Positions 17,067 through 25,347 of a stretch of 64,000 bases of DNA are shown one piece after another. Position numbers and translations under genes: made by a program. The DNA is taken from NCBI RefSeq assembly GCF_000146325.1, contig NZ_GL397067.1, forward strand, positions 3,747 through 67,746. The letters are read 5' to 3'. Every line of letters starts with the position of its first letter. Position 1 is the stretch's first letter. The notes below the pieces were generated by a model, which searched no databases, had not been told where the DNA came from, and saw only the letters and a list, made by a program, of their open reading frames with translations. Origin of the DNA: Pediococcus acidilactici DSM 20284 (GTDB lineage: Bacteria > Bacillota > Bacilli > Lactobacillales > Lactobacillaceae).

Positions 17067-18713
17067 TTAAACGAGAATGGCCAATGATTGATATGGCTCT
17101 AGTCGTAGACTGTTAGAAACTCTTTCGGGAGTGGAATAGTTATTTATTAAGATGTTTGCGTCTGGCGACGTAAACTTTTCAGGTATGGAAATTGTGGCCA
17201 CTTTTCCGTAAAAATTATTTAATACTAACAATCTTTGGGATTGGTAAGTTCGAAGGTAAGCGAATACAGTCGGATGTGCAAGTTCAAAAGGTTGGTAATC
17301 ACCTTCAGAAATTATTTTGAATTGCTTACGCAAGTTAATTAATTTTTGATAGTAGTTAAAAATTTCACCGTGTCGTAGTTCGTCATCAACGTTGATATTT
17401 TGTTGATTTGTGGGTTTTAACCATGGTTTCACTTTAGAAAACCCTGCGTATTTAGTATTATCCCAATGCATTGGAACCCGACTATTATCGCGAGCTTTAG
17501 ATTTAACAATTGCAAGAGCATCCTGAGGGGAATGGCCACTTTTTAGTAATGTATGGTAGGCATTTAGTGCTTCAACATCAACATAGTCATCAATCGATTG
17601 GTAATTAGGATCGCTCATGCCAATTTCTTCACCTTGGTAGATGTAAGGGGTCCCTCGTAATAAATGGATGGTAGTTGCGAGCATTTCAGCCGACTTTTCG
17701 CGATAGTGGACGGGGTCGCCAAAACGATTGAGAGCCCAAGGTTGGTCGTGATTATTCCAGAAGAGAGCGTTCCAACCGTTGCCCTTGTTCATGCCCACTT
17801 GCCACTCGTTCAAAGTTTGCTTTAGTGCAGCAAAGTCAAAGGGAATTTTAGTCCATTTTTGTCCGTGATCATAATCTACTTTTAAATGGTGAAAAGTAAA
17901 GGCCATGGTAAGTTCGTGTTCATCTGGCCGAGTATATTTGACTCCGTTTGTAACTGAAGCAGAAGAAAACTCACCGACAGTAATTATCTCTGGATCTTGA
18001 AGGGCTGCTTGGTTCATTTCTTTAAGATAATCTTGAACAATGGGAGTGTCGGTATACATAAATTTGGATTCTACGCCGGCAGGAGCGTCCCTTAAAACGG
18101 TATCTTTACCGGTAACGTTAATTACATCAAAGCGGAATCCCTTAACGCCCTTGTCATGCCAAAAATTAATGACCTTAAAAAGCTCTTTTCGAACTTCAGG
18201 ATTATGCCAATTTAAATCAGCCTGATGTTTATCATATAAATGTAGGTAATAATTGTCAGTATTACCAAATTTGGCCCAAGCCGTCCCACCAAATTTAGAA
18301 GTCCAATTGTTCGGAACGCTGCCATCAGCCTTGGCTTTACGAATGTAAAAATAATTTTGGTAACGTTGATTGCCAGCTAATGCTTTTTGAAACCATTCGT
18401 GGTCGGTCGAAACGTGATTTAAAACCATGTCGAGCATAACTTCAATGTGTTGAGCTTTTAGTTTTTGGACAAGTTCTTCAAAATCATCCATGGTTCCAAA
18501 TACGGGATCAATTTGGTAGTAATTGGCGATATCGTATCCATTATCGTATTGCGGCGAAACGAAAAATGGGTTGAACCAAATCATGTCAACGTGCAGTTTG
18601 GTAAGGTAGGGGATTTTCTTGATAATTCCCCGTAAATCACCAATTCCGTCATTATTAGAATCATAAAAAGATTTAGGGTAAATCTGATAAATCACTTTAT
18701 CTTTAAAGTTCAT
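17067..18713 (-). CDS. treC: Trehalose-6-phosphate hydrolase (GH13)
   Basis: Cleaves trehalose 6-phosphate, delivered by the PTS, to glucose and glucose 6-phosphate. 548 residues, GH13 fold. IYQIYPKSFYDSNNDG near the N-terminus, GFRFDVINVTG near residue 195 (nucleophile Asp), TVGEFSS near residue 247 (acid Glu) and WNNHDQPWALNRFG near residue 318 are the conserved GH13 regions. NPFFVSPQYDNGYD resembles TreC/TreA more than plain oligo-1,6-glucosidase. It follows treR by 3 nt and lies divergent to the EIIABC gene, which supports trehalose as substrate. Confidence 0.92.
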   Translation of the reverse strand: MNFKDKVIYQIYPKSFYDSNNDGIGDLRGIIKKIPYLTKLHVDMIWFNPFFVSPQYDNGYDIANYYQIDPVFGTMDDFEELVQKLKAQHIEVMLDMVLNHVSTDHEWFQKALAGNQRYQNYFYIRKAKADGSVPNNWTSKFGGTAWAKFGNTDNYYLHLYDKHQADLNWHNPEVRKELFKVINFWHDKGVKGFRFDVINVTGKDTVLRDAPAGVESKFMYTDTPIVQDYLKEMNQAALQDPEIITVGEFSSASVTNGVKYTRPDEHELTMAFTFHHLKVDYDHGQKWTKIPFDFAALKQTLNEWQVGMNKGNGWNALFWNNHDQPWALNRFGDPVHYREKSAEMLATTIHLLRGTPYIYQGEEIGMSDPNYQSIDDYVDVEALNAYHTLLKSGHSPQDALAIVKSKARDNSRVPMHWDNTKYAGFSKVKPWLKPTNQQNINVDDELRHGEIFNYYQKLINLRKQFKIISEGDYQPFELAHPTVFAYLRTYQSQRLLVLNNFYGKVATISIPEKFTSPDANILINNYSTPERVSNSLRLEPYQSLAILV

Positions 18714-18716
18714 GGG

Positions 18717-19439
18717 TTAATGTCCTTTCATTTTTTGTCTTCTAGCAAAGTCGACAAAACTAAATTTGTCAGCTCGATGAATTGATTCAGTAAATTGAAA
18801 AAGGGTAGTATCGCTTAAATAAGTCATACTACGGATAACGACCACGTCTTTATTAGCCGGAAGTTTTAATAACTGACGCTGATGTTCGGTTGGTTTTTCA
18901 ACCGTGATAGTTTTAGTTGCGTAACTGATATCAAGTCCAAGTTCATCTTCAAAATATTCATACAAAGAATTTTTTGCGACTCTTTCAGGGATGTTTGCAA
19001 CTACTGCAGATAAAATATAATCAATATCGATAATAATTGGTTCATCATTGACCGTTCGCAGTCTTTCAATGTAAGTTGCGTTTAATTGGTCATCGTTGTC
19101 TAAATTAAAAGTTTTGTTAGGAACTAACCGAGGCTCCAATGTAATTAACTTAGTTCTCGAATGCATATCTTGAGATTGATTAAGCTCTTTAAAAGATTTG
19201 ATGCCTGATACTGGAAAAACAAATCTAGAAACATCTAAAACGATTGAACCTTTGCCCTTGATTTTTTGAATGTAACCTAATTCAAGTAACATAGCTAGGG
19301 CTTTGCGGACAGTTTCCCGTGAAGTGCCATATAGCTCACAAAGTTCATTTTCACTAGGTAAGTAGGTGTTTACGGGATAGATTCCGTGAATAATTTTATT
19401 AGCAAGATCTTGTTCAATTAAGTCGTACTTACTTTCCAT
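18717..19439 (-). CDS. treR: GntR-family trehalose operon repressor
   Basis: A 240-residue GntR/UTRA regulator. The winged helix occupies about residues 1-70 (YLPSENELCELYGTSRETVRKALAML), and the UTRA effector domain follows (about residues 85-230). In Bacillus, TreR binds trehalose 6-phosphate as inducer. Two TGTATATACA-type palindromes in the divergent promoter region match the known TreR operator. GGAGGAGGG lies upstream of the ATG at 19439. First gene of a treR-treC operon. Confidence 0.93.
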   Translation of the reverse strand: MESKYDLIEQDLANKIIHGIYPVNTYLPSENELCELYGTSRETVRKALAMLLELGYIQKIKGKGSIVLDVSRFVFPVSGIKSFKELNQSQDMHSRTKLITLEPRLVPNKTFNLDNDDQLNATYIERLRTVNDEPIIIDIDYILSAVVANIPERVAKNSLYEYFEDELGLDISYATKTITVEKPTEHQRQLLKLPANKDVVVIRSMTYLSDTTLFQFTESIHRADKFSFVDFARRQKMKGH

Positions 19440-19488
19440 ACAAGTATGCCCTCCTCCTTAGAAACGCTTACATCTTATCACAACTATT

Positions 19489-19502
19489 CTAGTATATACA
19501 AG
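19489..19502. promoter_or_regulatory. TreR-like operator, treR side
   Basis: CTAGTATATACAAG, one mismatch from the TTGTATATACAA palindrome. It overlaps a plausible minus-strand -35 (TTGTAT) that pairs with GATAAG 16 nt away, consistent with autoregulation. A weak cre-like site (two mismatches) lies at 19461-19475. Confidence 0.75.
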
Positions 19503-19558
19503 TGTTTATTTTAATTAAGTGCGTATTGCTCTTTAATGTTAGGATTTATAATTTTATA

Positions 19559-19587
19559 TTGACAACATGTATATACAAGATTATGAT
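19559..19587 (+). promoter_or_regulatory. Promoter of the trehalose PTS gene with embedded TreR operator
   Basis: TTGACA at 19559-19564 and TATGAT at 19582-19587 with a 17-nt spacer. The palindrome TGTATATACA at 19568-19577 fills the spacer, so bound repressor would block RNA polymerase. Confidence 0.88.
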
Positions 19588-19605
19588 AAAAACACGCTTA
19601 AAAGC

Positions 19606-19619
19606 AGTAAACGGTTACA
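19606..19619. promoter_or_regulatory. cre site, trehalose PTS
   Basis: AGTAAACGGTTACA; its reverse complement TGTAACCGTTTACT fits the CcpA consensus TGWAANCGNTNWCA except at the last base. Position just after the transcription start favours repression by roadblock. Confidence 0.7.
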
Positions 19620-19655
19620 TTGGAATTTATTTAAAGAGGTTATGGGAGAAAAAAT

Positions 19656-21620
19656 ATGAAAAAAACAGAAAATAAACTTAAAATTGTCGCCCCGGTAAAG
19701 GGAAAAATAATTCCACTTAATCAAGTCCCAGATTCTGTGTTTGCACAGAAAATGATGGGTGAAGGTTTTGGAATGGATCCCGTAGATAAGCAAATTGTCG
19801 CTCCAGTAAAAGGAACGATTACTATGGTAGCGGAAACAAAACATGCTATTGGAATAAAAACAAAAAACGGCGTCGAGGTTTTAGTTCATTTAGGAATTGA
19901 CACTGTGGAACTAAAAGGAACCCCTTATCACCTTAATGTTAGAGTCGGCGATGAAGTCGAAGCTGGCAGTGAAATGGGGACTTGGGAACTAAATGACGTT
20001 CGTAATGAAGGTAAACAAACGACCGTGATTGTGGTGATTACGAATAGTAATGAAGTGTTAGAAAAAATTGAAATCGTTAACAAGACGATTGACGCGGGGG
20101 CGGTAGTGGCAACCGCTTTGTTGAAAGCAACTGGAGGCGAGCAAAGGGACTCTAAAACTAAGAACGATCGTTTTGCTAAAACTGCTGAAACGGTGATTGC
20201 GGCAGTGGGGGGACCTGATAACATAAAAAGCGTAATTCATTGTATCTCCCGGGTTCGTTTTTATTTAAAAGATATCAATCAACCAGATGATGACCAAATT
20301 CGCAGAGACGAAAACGTAATTGATATCATGCGTGCTCAAGGACAGTATCAAGTAGTGATTGGACCTGACGTCGTGGAAGTTTATGACGCGGTAATTGATC
20401 AATTAGGTGAGGAATATGGCGGGGAAGATAGACCCGATACTACTGCCAATAAACCGGTTGGCCCGGATAACCGCAATTTATTAGAAAAATTAAAAGATGG
20501 ATTTGACGAGCTTATTGGAGTCATTACCGGTTCAATGAGTCCCATTATTTGGTCGTTGGCGGCAGCAGGGATTCTCAAGGGGTTGTTATCAGTTTTAACG
20601 ATGCCTCAATTAGGTGAAATTTTAGCTCCCAAGAGCACTGCTTACATTATTCTAAATGCAATTGGAGATTCGGTATTTTTCTTCCTACCAATTATGGTCG
20701 GTTTTGCGGCGGCTAAACGAATTGGGGGAGATCCAATTATTGCTGCTGTGATTGGCGGAGTTTTGGTTCATCCTACTTTGACGCCCCTAGCAGGCAAGTC
20801 GTTAGGTATGCTGGGTAGTTTCAATTTTCAAATGGTGCAGTATTCGTACTCAATTTTTCCAATGATTTTAGCAACGTGGTTAGCTTTTAAGATAGAAAAT
20901 TGGCTAAAAAAACATCTGCCAAATTACCTTACCATGATTTTTGTGCCCTTTATTACTATTCTGGCAGTAAGTGCAATTACCATTTACATTACGGGACCAG
21001 TAATTATTGGAATGTCGGATGGACTTGCGAAGTTAGTTTCTTGGGCGCTCGTACGTAGTGGATGGGTATCTGGAATTTTAATTGGATCATTCCACCAAGT
21101 ATTAGTAATCTTCGGTTTACATTGGGGAATTCAGCCATTAGTAATTAATGACATTGCAACGGCTGGTCATAGTTATCTTAATGCTATTATTTGCCAGACA
21201 ATGATTTCACAAGGGGCGGCTACCCTTGCAGTTGCCATTAAAAGTAAAAAGGCTAATTTAAAAAGTTTATCATTTGCAGCGGCAATTTCAGCCTTCTGTG
21301 GAGTTACCGAACCTGCAATTTACGGAGTTAACTTGCGCTACCGTCGGGTCTTTATCTCCGGTTTAATTGGTTCAGCTTTTGGAGGATTTATAACCGGGTT
21401 GTTACATGGAAACATGTTTGGCTTTGCGGGTTCTTGGATAGGATTTGCTTCTTTCTTCAATCCAACTAACCCTGGAGACTTAAGTAGTTTTTACATCTTC
21501 CTAATCTCTTCGGTAGTATCAACCATCGTTGGTTTTGTACTTACTTATGTTTGGGGATACAGCGATAAGATGGAAATTGGTCAGAAAGTGGATAAGCCAG
21601 TTAACCCAGGCAAAAACTAA
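19656..21620 (+). CDS. treB: Trehalose-type PTS transporter EIIABC (A-B-C order)
   Basis: A 654-residue membrane transporter that takes up and phosphorylates the sugar. An EIIA(Glc)-like domain comes first (about residues 1-155) with His63 and the phospho-His78 in VHLGIDTVEL. EIIB follows (about 170-255) with Cys196 in HCISRVRF. EIIC fills the rest (about 285-640) and includes FCGVTEPAIYG. Family-typical EIIs put IIA at the C-terminus or leave it out, so the A-B-C order is worth noting. Trehalose specificity is inferred from the divergent treR-treC genes and operators; sucrose or beta-glucoside is less likely. Confidence 0.88.
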   Translation: MKKTENKLKIVAPVKGKIIPLNQVPDSVFAQKMMGEGFGMDPVDKQIVAPVKGTITMVAETKHAIGIKTKNGVEVLVHLGIDTVELKGTPYHLNVRVGDEVEAGSEMGTWELNDVRNEGKQTTVIVVITNSNEVLEKIEIVNKTIDAGAVVATALLKATGGEQRDSKTKNDRFAKTAETVIAAVGGPDNIKSVIHCISRVRFYLKDINQPDDDQIRRDENVIDIMRAQGQYQVVIGPDVVEVYDAVIDQLGEEYGGEDRPDTTANKPVGPDNRNLLEKLKDGFDELIGVITGSMSPIIWSLAAAGILKGLLSVLTMPQLGEILAPKSTAYIILNAIGDSVFFFLPIMVGFAAAKRIGGDPIIAAVIGGVLVHPTLTPLAGKSLGMLGSFNFQMVQYSYSIFPMILATWLAFKIENWLKKHLPNYLTMIFVPFITILAVSAITIYITGPVIIGMSDGLAKLVSWALVRSGWVSGILIGSFHQVLVIFGLHWGIQPLVINDIATAGHSYLNAIICQTMISQGAATLAVAIKSKKANLKSLSFAAAISAFCGVTEPAIYGVNLRYRRVFISGLIGSAFGGFITGLLHGNMFGFAGSWIGFASFFNPTNPGDLSSFYIFLISSVVSTIVGFVLTYVWGYSDKMEIGQKVDKPVNPGKN

Positions 21621-21681
21621 AGCATGATGGTTTTGTGTAAAAAGGTTTGGCAGCTATCAAAAATTTTAGTGATTAATACAA

Positions 21682-21715
21682 AAAAAGAGTTCTCATTTCT
21701 GAGAACTCTTTTTGA
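21682..21715 (+). terminator. Terminator after the trehalose PTS gene
   Basis: AAAAAGAGTTCTCA/TGAGAACTCTTTTT perfect hairpin with a short loop and a T tract. It can also act on the minus strand for the kinase gene. Confidence 0.93.
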
Positions 21716-21743
21716 TTTTCATAACCGAATCCAAAACTAAAGG

Positions 21744-22403
21744 TTAAATTGCCCTATGAACAGGTTCCTCAACCCGGATTTCTTTTAGCTTACGGTCGAT
21801 TTGACTGAGAATAATTTTGGTGTTGTCTTCGTTTGATAAATCATATTTTTGTAAATCAATCTTCATCTTAGGACTTACATCGTATTCTTCATACCATTCT
21901 TTATAAGCTGACCACATTTTGTAGTAGTAAGACTCTAATTCCGGATTATTGTCGAATTGTTCGTAGTCACGACCACGCTTACGAATCCGGTAGAGGATGG
22001 TGTCAAAGTCGGTTTCTGCGTAGACCATTAAATCGGGTGCCTTTTTAGGGAGCTCTTGCAACTCGTTCATCATGTTATCAAGAAGGTTCATGTAGACTTC
22101 GAATTCAGTGTCGGTAATGTTACCTTCCTTGTTATTTTCGCGAGTAAACAAGGCGTCTTCGTAAATTGAGCGATCCAAGACGTTATTGTCATCAGCCAAC
22201 GCCTTCTTAATCATTTGAAAACGTTTGTTCAAAAAGTAAATTTGGAGTAGAAATCCGTAACTTTTTGGGTCTGAATAATAGAGCGGTAAAACTGGATTAT
22301 CGCCAACCGGTTCATAAAAAGCCTGTGTCCCGTAATATTCAGCAATTTTTCCCGTCAAAGTAGTCTTACCAACGCCGATCATTCCTGCTGTAATTATCAC
22401 CAT
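21744..22403 (-). CDS. Deoxynucleoside (deoxyadenosine/deoxyguanosine) kinase
   Basis: A 219-residue salvage kinase that phosphorylates deoxynucleosides with ATP. P-loop GMIGVGKTT at residues 7-15, DRS at 77-79 (VLDRSIYEDALF), and a lid region RIRKRGRDYEQF near residue 160. This matches the dAK/dGK family first studied in Lactobacillus acidophilus, where two tandem paralogues form a heterodimer. Here only one copy is present, so either a partner lies elsewhere or the enzyme acts alone. Monocistronic. Confidence 0.9.
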   Translation of the reverse strand: MVIITAGMIGVGKTTLTGKIAEYYGTQAFYEPVGDNPVLPLYYSDPKSYGFLLQIYFLNKRFQMIKKALADDNNVLDRSIYEDALFTRENNKEGNITDTEFEVYMNLLDNMMNELQELPKKAPDLMVYAETDFDTILYRIRKRGRDYEQFDNNPELESYYYKMWSAYKEWYEEYDVSPKMKIDLQKYDLSNEDNTKIILSQIDRKLKEIRVEEPVHRAI

Positions 22404-22587
22404 AAAATGCCCCTCTTTTTGTTTTTTGCCGCCGAAATCTAGTACTAAATATTCCTAAATTTCCAAATAGCCACAACATATTGTATAAAGAATTTCGGGG
22501 CAAAACAACCTTGAATTTTGATAAAAAAACTGCTTGCTGGTTTTGATCCGGGTAAAAAATAAACCCCGTCGACCATTAAAGAAAGGT

Positions 22588-22617
22588 TTGAAAAGCGCTA
22601 CCAAGGTGGGATATGAT
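22588..22617 (+). promoter_or_regulatory. Promoter upstream of the rod-like RNA element
   Basis: TTGAAA at 22588-22593 and TATGAT at 22612-22617 with an 18-nt spacer. Predicted transcription start is about 22624, at the base of the long hairpin. The preceding 180 nt (from 22404) show no gene. Confidence 0.7.
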
Positions 22618-22622
22618 GGAGA

Positions 22623-22735
22623 GGGCGAATGAACCCGGGTAATCTTTGAGGACTAACAGAATTGCGTGATTAATCGCGCTCTTGGCGATTGATCACGCAA
22701 TTAGGTTAGCCGGAAGAGATTGGGTTCAGGAGCCC
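22623..22735 (+). ncRNA. Candidate structured RNA, unassigned
   Basis: A single long rod: GGGC/GCCC, TGAACCC (22630-22636) with GGGTTCA (22722-22728), AATCTTT with AAGAGATT, CTAAC (22653-22657) with GTTAG (22705-22709), and an apical 18-bp helix 22660-22677 with 22685-22702 containing one wobble pair and a 7-nt loop. A promoter sits just upstream. No coding frame explains it. No T-rich terminator follows at once, so it may be a free RNA or the leader of the HAD operon that starts at 22882. It lacks the central bubble of 6S RNA. Confidence 0.6.
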
Positions 22736-22881
22736 ATTTAGGCTAAGCATTCAAGAGCCAAACTCAAACAACTCAGCTAACTTAGAACTGCCGACTAAAA
22801 TAGGCGGCACTACAAAACCAAAAATAATATTATTTAGATGCCTATGCGTCTAAAGTAAACGAATGGATTGAAGGATAAACT
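22736..22881 (+). other. Leader segment between RNA rod and HAD gene
   Basis: No gene. GGCT/AGCC (22741-22759) and TGCCG/CGGCA hairpins are visible, and TTTAGA/TCTAAA pair near 22833-22855. GCTAAC near 22776 could compete for GTTAGC at 22705-22710, giving an alternative fold with the rod. Confidence 0.45.
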
Positions 22882-23700
22882 ATGATAAAATTAGTCGTTA
22901 GTGATTTAGACGAAACGTTAGTGGGCCCCACTGGCGTTTCAGAGGTTAATATTCAAGCAATCAAAAAAGCTACTGCATTAGGAGTAAAATTTGTGCCTAA
23001 CACGGGACGTGGATTTCAATCAGTTCAGCCATTACTAGAGCAATTGGGATTGCGCAATCAACCGGACGAATACGTAATTTCTTATAATGGCGGAGCGATT
23101 GTGGAAAATAAAGATTGCCGAGTACTCCAAGTTAACGCATTGTCGGCAACTCAGGCGACCCAAATTTTTGACGTGGTCAAACAACAGTTAGACTACGCTA
23201 CCCACATTTACACTTTGAACCACGTTTACGTATACAATCCCGATCCTGAAGATACTGCGTACATGACCGGACGAGGCGTTAAGGTTGAGGATTACCCATA
23301 CAAAACGTTAGAACCGTTGGCGGGCCAACCCATCGTTAAAATTATTACGATGAACCACGATCCAAAAAAGCGGGAAGCAATCCGTAAGGAAGTGTTAGGC
23401 CAGGTAGACTTTGATTTGAACGCCACCTTTTCTTCAAATCGATATACAGAATTTAACCTTGGGGGCGTAGACAAGGGAAAGGCTACCTTAGCATTAGCCA
23501 AACGGTTAGGAATTCAAAAAGATGAAATCATGGCTTTAGGGGATAATAACAACGACATCGCCATGCTAAGTCAGGTAGGGTTGCCGGTTGTGGTGGCGAA
23601 TGCTACTGCGGATGCTCGCCGGGTGGCTAAGCACGTTACCCAAGGTGATTTCACTAGCGGAGTTGCGGAAGCCATTCATCAATTTATTTTGGGGGATTAA
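22882..23700 (+). CDS. HAD-superfamily phosphatase, Cof type
   Basis: A 272-residue HAD hydrolase of the Cof/YidA-like class with a C2B cap. Motif I is SDLDETL with Asp8 and Asp10. Motif III/IV is GGVDKGKA near residue 195 and GDNNNDIAML near residue 217. Such enzymes dephosphorylate sugar phosphates or flavin precursors; the substrate is not readable here. GAAGGA lies before the ATG. It is the first gene of a tight four-gene run to 24398 and could be under control of the structured leader upstream. Confidence 0.88.
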   Translation: MIKLVVSDLDETLVGPTGVSEVNIQAIKKATALGVKFVPNTGRGFQSVQPLLEQLGLRNQPDEYVISYNGGAIVENKDCRVLQVNALSATQATQIFDVVKQQLDYATHIYTLNHVYVYNPDPEDTAYMTGRGVKVEDYPYKTLEPLAGQPIVKIITMNHDPKKREAIRKEVLGQVDFDLNATFSSNRYTEFNLGGVDKGKATLALAKRLGIQKDEIMALGDNNNDIAMLSQVGLPVVVANATADARRVAKHVTQGDFTSGVAEAIHQFILGD

Positions 23701-23701
23701 A

Positions 23702-23905
23702 ATGCCGAAAAAAACGTATTATCGAACTTCTTTGATTTTGTTGATTCTGTCAACGATAATCATGGTCTTAACTTGGTTATCTGATTTGAGCCAAACGAAC
23801 AAATTAATTATCATTGTGATTGTCGGGATAATTTTATCCTGGTATGTACAATACTTTTCCAAACATCTAACCGATGGTAAACAACGCAAGGAGAGAAAAA
23901 AATGA
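23702..23905 (+). CDS. Small two-helix membrane protein
   Basis: 67 residues, beginning MPKKTYYRTS just 2 nt after the HAD stop, with GGGGG as ribosome site. Two membrane segments (about residues 9-25 and 32-50) are followed by a very basic tail rich in Lys and Arg. Longer in-frame starts lie inside the HAD gene and have no ribosome site. Function unknown; co-transcribed with its neighbours. Confidence 0.72.
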   Translation: MPKKTYYRTSLILLILSTIIMVLTWLSDLSQTNKLIIIVIVGIILSWYVQYFSKHLTDGKQRKERKK

Positions 23906-24120
23906 AGTCATTAAGAATTACGTTGCCGTTAGCGGTGGCGGTAATTTTAGTTGTTGCAACCGAGTTTTTTCATTTAAGTGGCGCACCACTGGTTATTAGT
24001 TGGGTAGTTGGATTCTTATTTTCAATGATTACTACCACCGTAATCGAAGTTAGATTACGAATGAAAAAATTTGTGGAAGAGCAAAAAAAGGAAGCTGCGA
24101 AAAAGCGGGAGGAACAATAA
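23902..24120 (+). CDS. Small membrane protein
   Basis: 72 residues with two hydrophobic segments (about 8-22 and 28-46) and a charged coiled tail rich in Lys and Glu. The ATG overlaps the previous stop (ATGA), and its own stop overlaps the next start, so the three small genes are translationally coupled. Function unknown. Confidence 0.72.
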   Translation: MKSLRITLPLAVAVILVVATEFFHLSGAPLVISWVVGFLFSMITTTVIEVRLRMKKFVEEQKKEAAKKREEQ

Positions 24121-24398
24121 TGTTTATTACCACAACAGGTATCAATGCTGGTTACACAATTAAAGACGTGGTTGAAGCAACGGCTAGTTTGATGCTGTCT
24201 TCAGAAGATATTGATAAGTACAACATGTTTGATCAATTGTTTGACGAATCCAAGGAGAAAATTAAGAAAAAAGCGGAGTTGAGTGGTGGCGATGGCATCA
24301 TTGGCTTAAAGTATAACAGTGAAGTGGTGGAACTAAACGGTGCACCTAAATTTTTGGTGGTACATGCTTACGGGACGGTAGTAGTAATTGATAAGTAA
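24120..24398 (+). CDS. YbjQ/UPF0145-like protein
   Basis: 92 residues resembling the YbjQ (DUF74, heavy-metal-binding-like) fold: opening MFITTTGINAGYTI, a helical middle with many Lys and Glu, then GGDGIIGLKYNSEVV and HAYGTVVVI at the C-terminus. These proteins form small beta-barrel oligomers whose role is not established. Last gene of the HAD operon, followed by a strong terminator. Confidence 0.75.
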   Translation: MFITTTGINAGYTIKDVVEATASLMLSSEDIDKYNMFDQLFDESKEKIKKKAELSGGDGIIGLKYNSEVVELNGAPKFLVVHAYGTVVVIDK

Positions 24399-24450
24399 CA
24401 GTTAATTGATTGGTGACTACTCGTAAAAGTAATAAACCCGATAAAATGTT

Positions 24451-24498
24451 AAAAAGTGAGGTGATTTCGTAAAGAACGAAATGGGCCTCACTTTTTAA
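24451..24498. terminator. Terminator after the HAD operon
   Basis: AAAAAGTGAGG pairs with CCTCACTTTTT, with an inner ATTTCGT/ACGAAAT stem. Suits both the plus operon and the minus gene at 24516. Confidence 0.88.
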
Positions 24499-24515
24499 TT
24501 TTGCAAGAGTCAAAT

Positions 24516-24746
24516 TTAGTTTGACTTCGAGCGGTGTACTTTAATGGACACGGGGCGTAAATCACACGGCTTTACCCGAGTAGTGTAGTTGATTTCGTAC
24601 GCCACATAGCGTTCGCAAGGATCATATTCAAGGATCGTTACAACGGCCTCATCGTCATCCATTTTGATAACTTTCCCCACAAAAGGCTGCTTTAAGTCCG
24701 TGGAACACCGGCAACGGACAATGCAGTTAAGATGGATTTCCCCCAT
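24516..24746 (-). CDS. Small beta-rich protein of unknown function
   Basis: 76 residues starting MGEIHLNCIVRC; AGGTAGG lies about 9 nt before the ATG. The pattern of short beta strands (GKVIKMDDDEAVVTILEY, then KPCDLRPVS) resembles a KOW/SH3-like barrel, as in DUF2187-type proteins. Four cysteines (two near residues 8-14, two later) could bind metal, but they do not form a classical zinc motif. Monocistronic. I do not recognise a specific function. Confidence 0.6.
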   Translation of the reverse strand: MGEIHLNCIVRCRCSTDLKQPFVGKVIKMDDDEAVVTILEYDPCERYVAYEINYTTRVKPCDLRPVSIKVHRSKSN

Positions 24747-24919
24747 AAGCAATTACCTACCTTATTTTTTTGCTTATTTGTATTATACACGAAAAGTGAT
24801 TGGAACTGTTAATGATATACACGTTGAAAATAATTTAAAACTTATTAAATGATAATCCCTCATTGATTTAAATCAGTTATTCACTTTTATAGTTGTTTAG
24901 TGTAAAATTAATTTGTTAA

Positions 24920-25003
24920 GCCCGGATGGCGGAATTGGCAGACGCGCAGCGTTCAGGTCGCTGTATAGGCAACTATGTGCAAGTTCGAATCTTGTTCCGG
25001 GCA
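24920..25003 (+). tRNA. tRNA-Leu(CAG)
   Basis: Class II tRNA of 84 nt; acceptor GCCCGGA/TCCGGGC, anticodon CAG, long variable arm, discriminator A, no encoded CCA. It stands alone, away from the main cluster. Confidence 0.96.
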
Positions 25004-25070
25004 TAGATAAGCCTGATTGGTAGGTGTTAAAGTGACGGATGTACAAAATTTGTGCAAAATAATTTAAATT

Positions 25071-25119
25071 AAAGTGTTTTGGTCGATGTAGAAGCTGGCT
25101 GAAGCACTTTATTTTTTTG
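25071..25119 (+). terminator. Probable terminator after tRNA-Leu
   Basis: AAAGTG pairs with CACTTT across an imperfect stem, followed by ATTTTTTT. Confidence 0.65.
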
Positions 25120-25347
25120 ACTGAAAATTCAAGCGACAAAGAAAATGGCTGGAGAAAGCCGGGCAGTCGGTTAAGAAAAGTTAACGATAGTAGTATTGGT
25201 ATGCAATTTTTGCTAAAATGTTATATATTACTGGAATATGATGAAAACATGATATTTCGCCCAGATACGGGCATTTTTAAATTAAGTGTATGTAAAAACA
25301 GGGAAATAAGTACATAGACAGATTGAAGAATAAAAGGGGATTGCAAA
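25120..25347 (+). other. Leader region of the asnB operon
   Basis: No gene seen. It contains a GCCC/GGGC hairpin (25259-25272) followed by ATTTTT, which could act as a weak attenuator, and AT-rich promoter-like sequence near 25195-25245. AGGGG lies 6-7 nt before the asnB start. Confidence 0.4.

Noticed and set aside
19656-21620. Sucrose or beta-glucoside PTS
   Set aside because: The divergent genes encode a TreC-like hydrolase and a TreR-like repressor, and the operators have the TreR sequence.
22623-22735. Identification of the rod RNA as 6S RNA
   Set aside because: The large central bubble and about 180-200 nt length of 6S RNA are missing; the element is an almost continuous rod of 113 nt.
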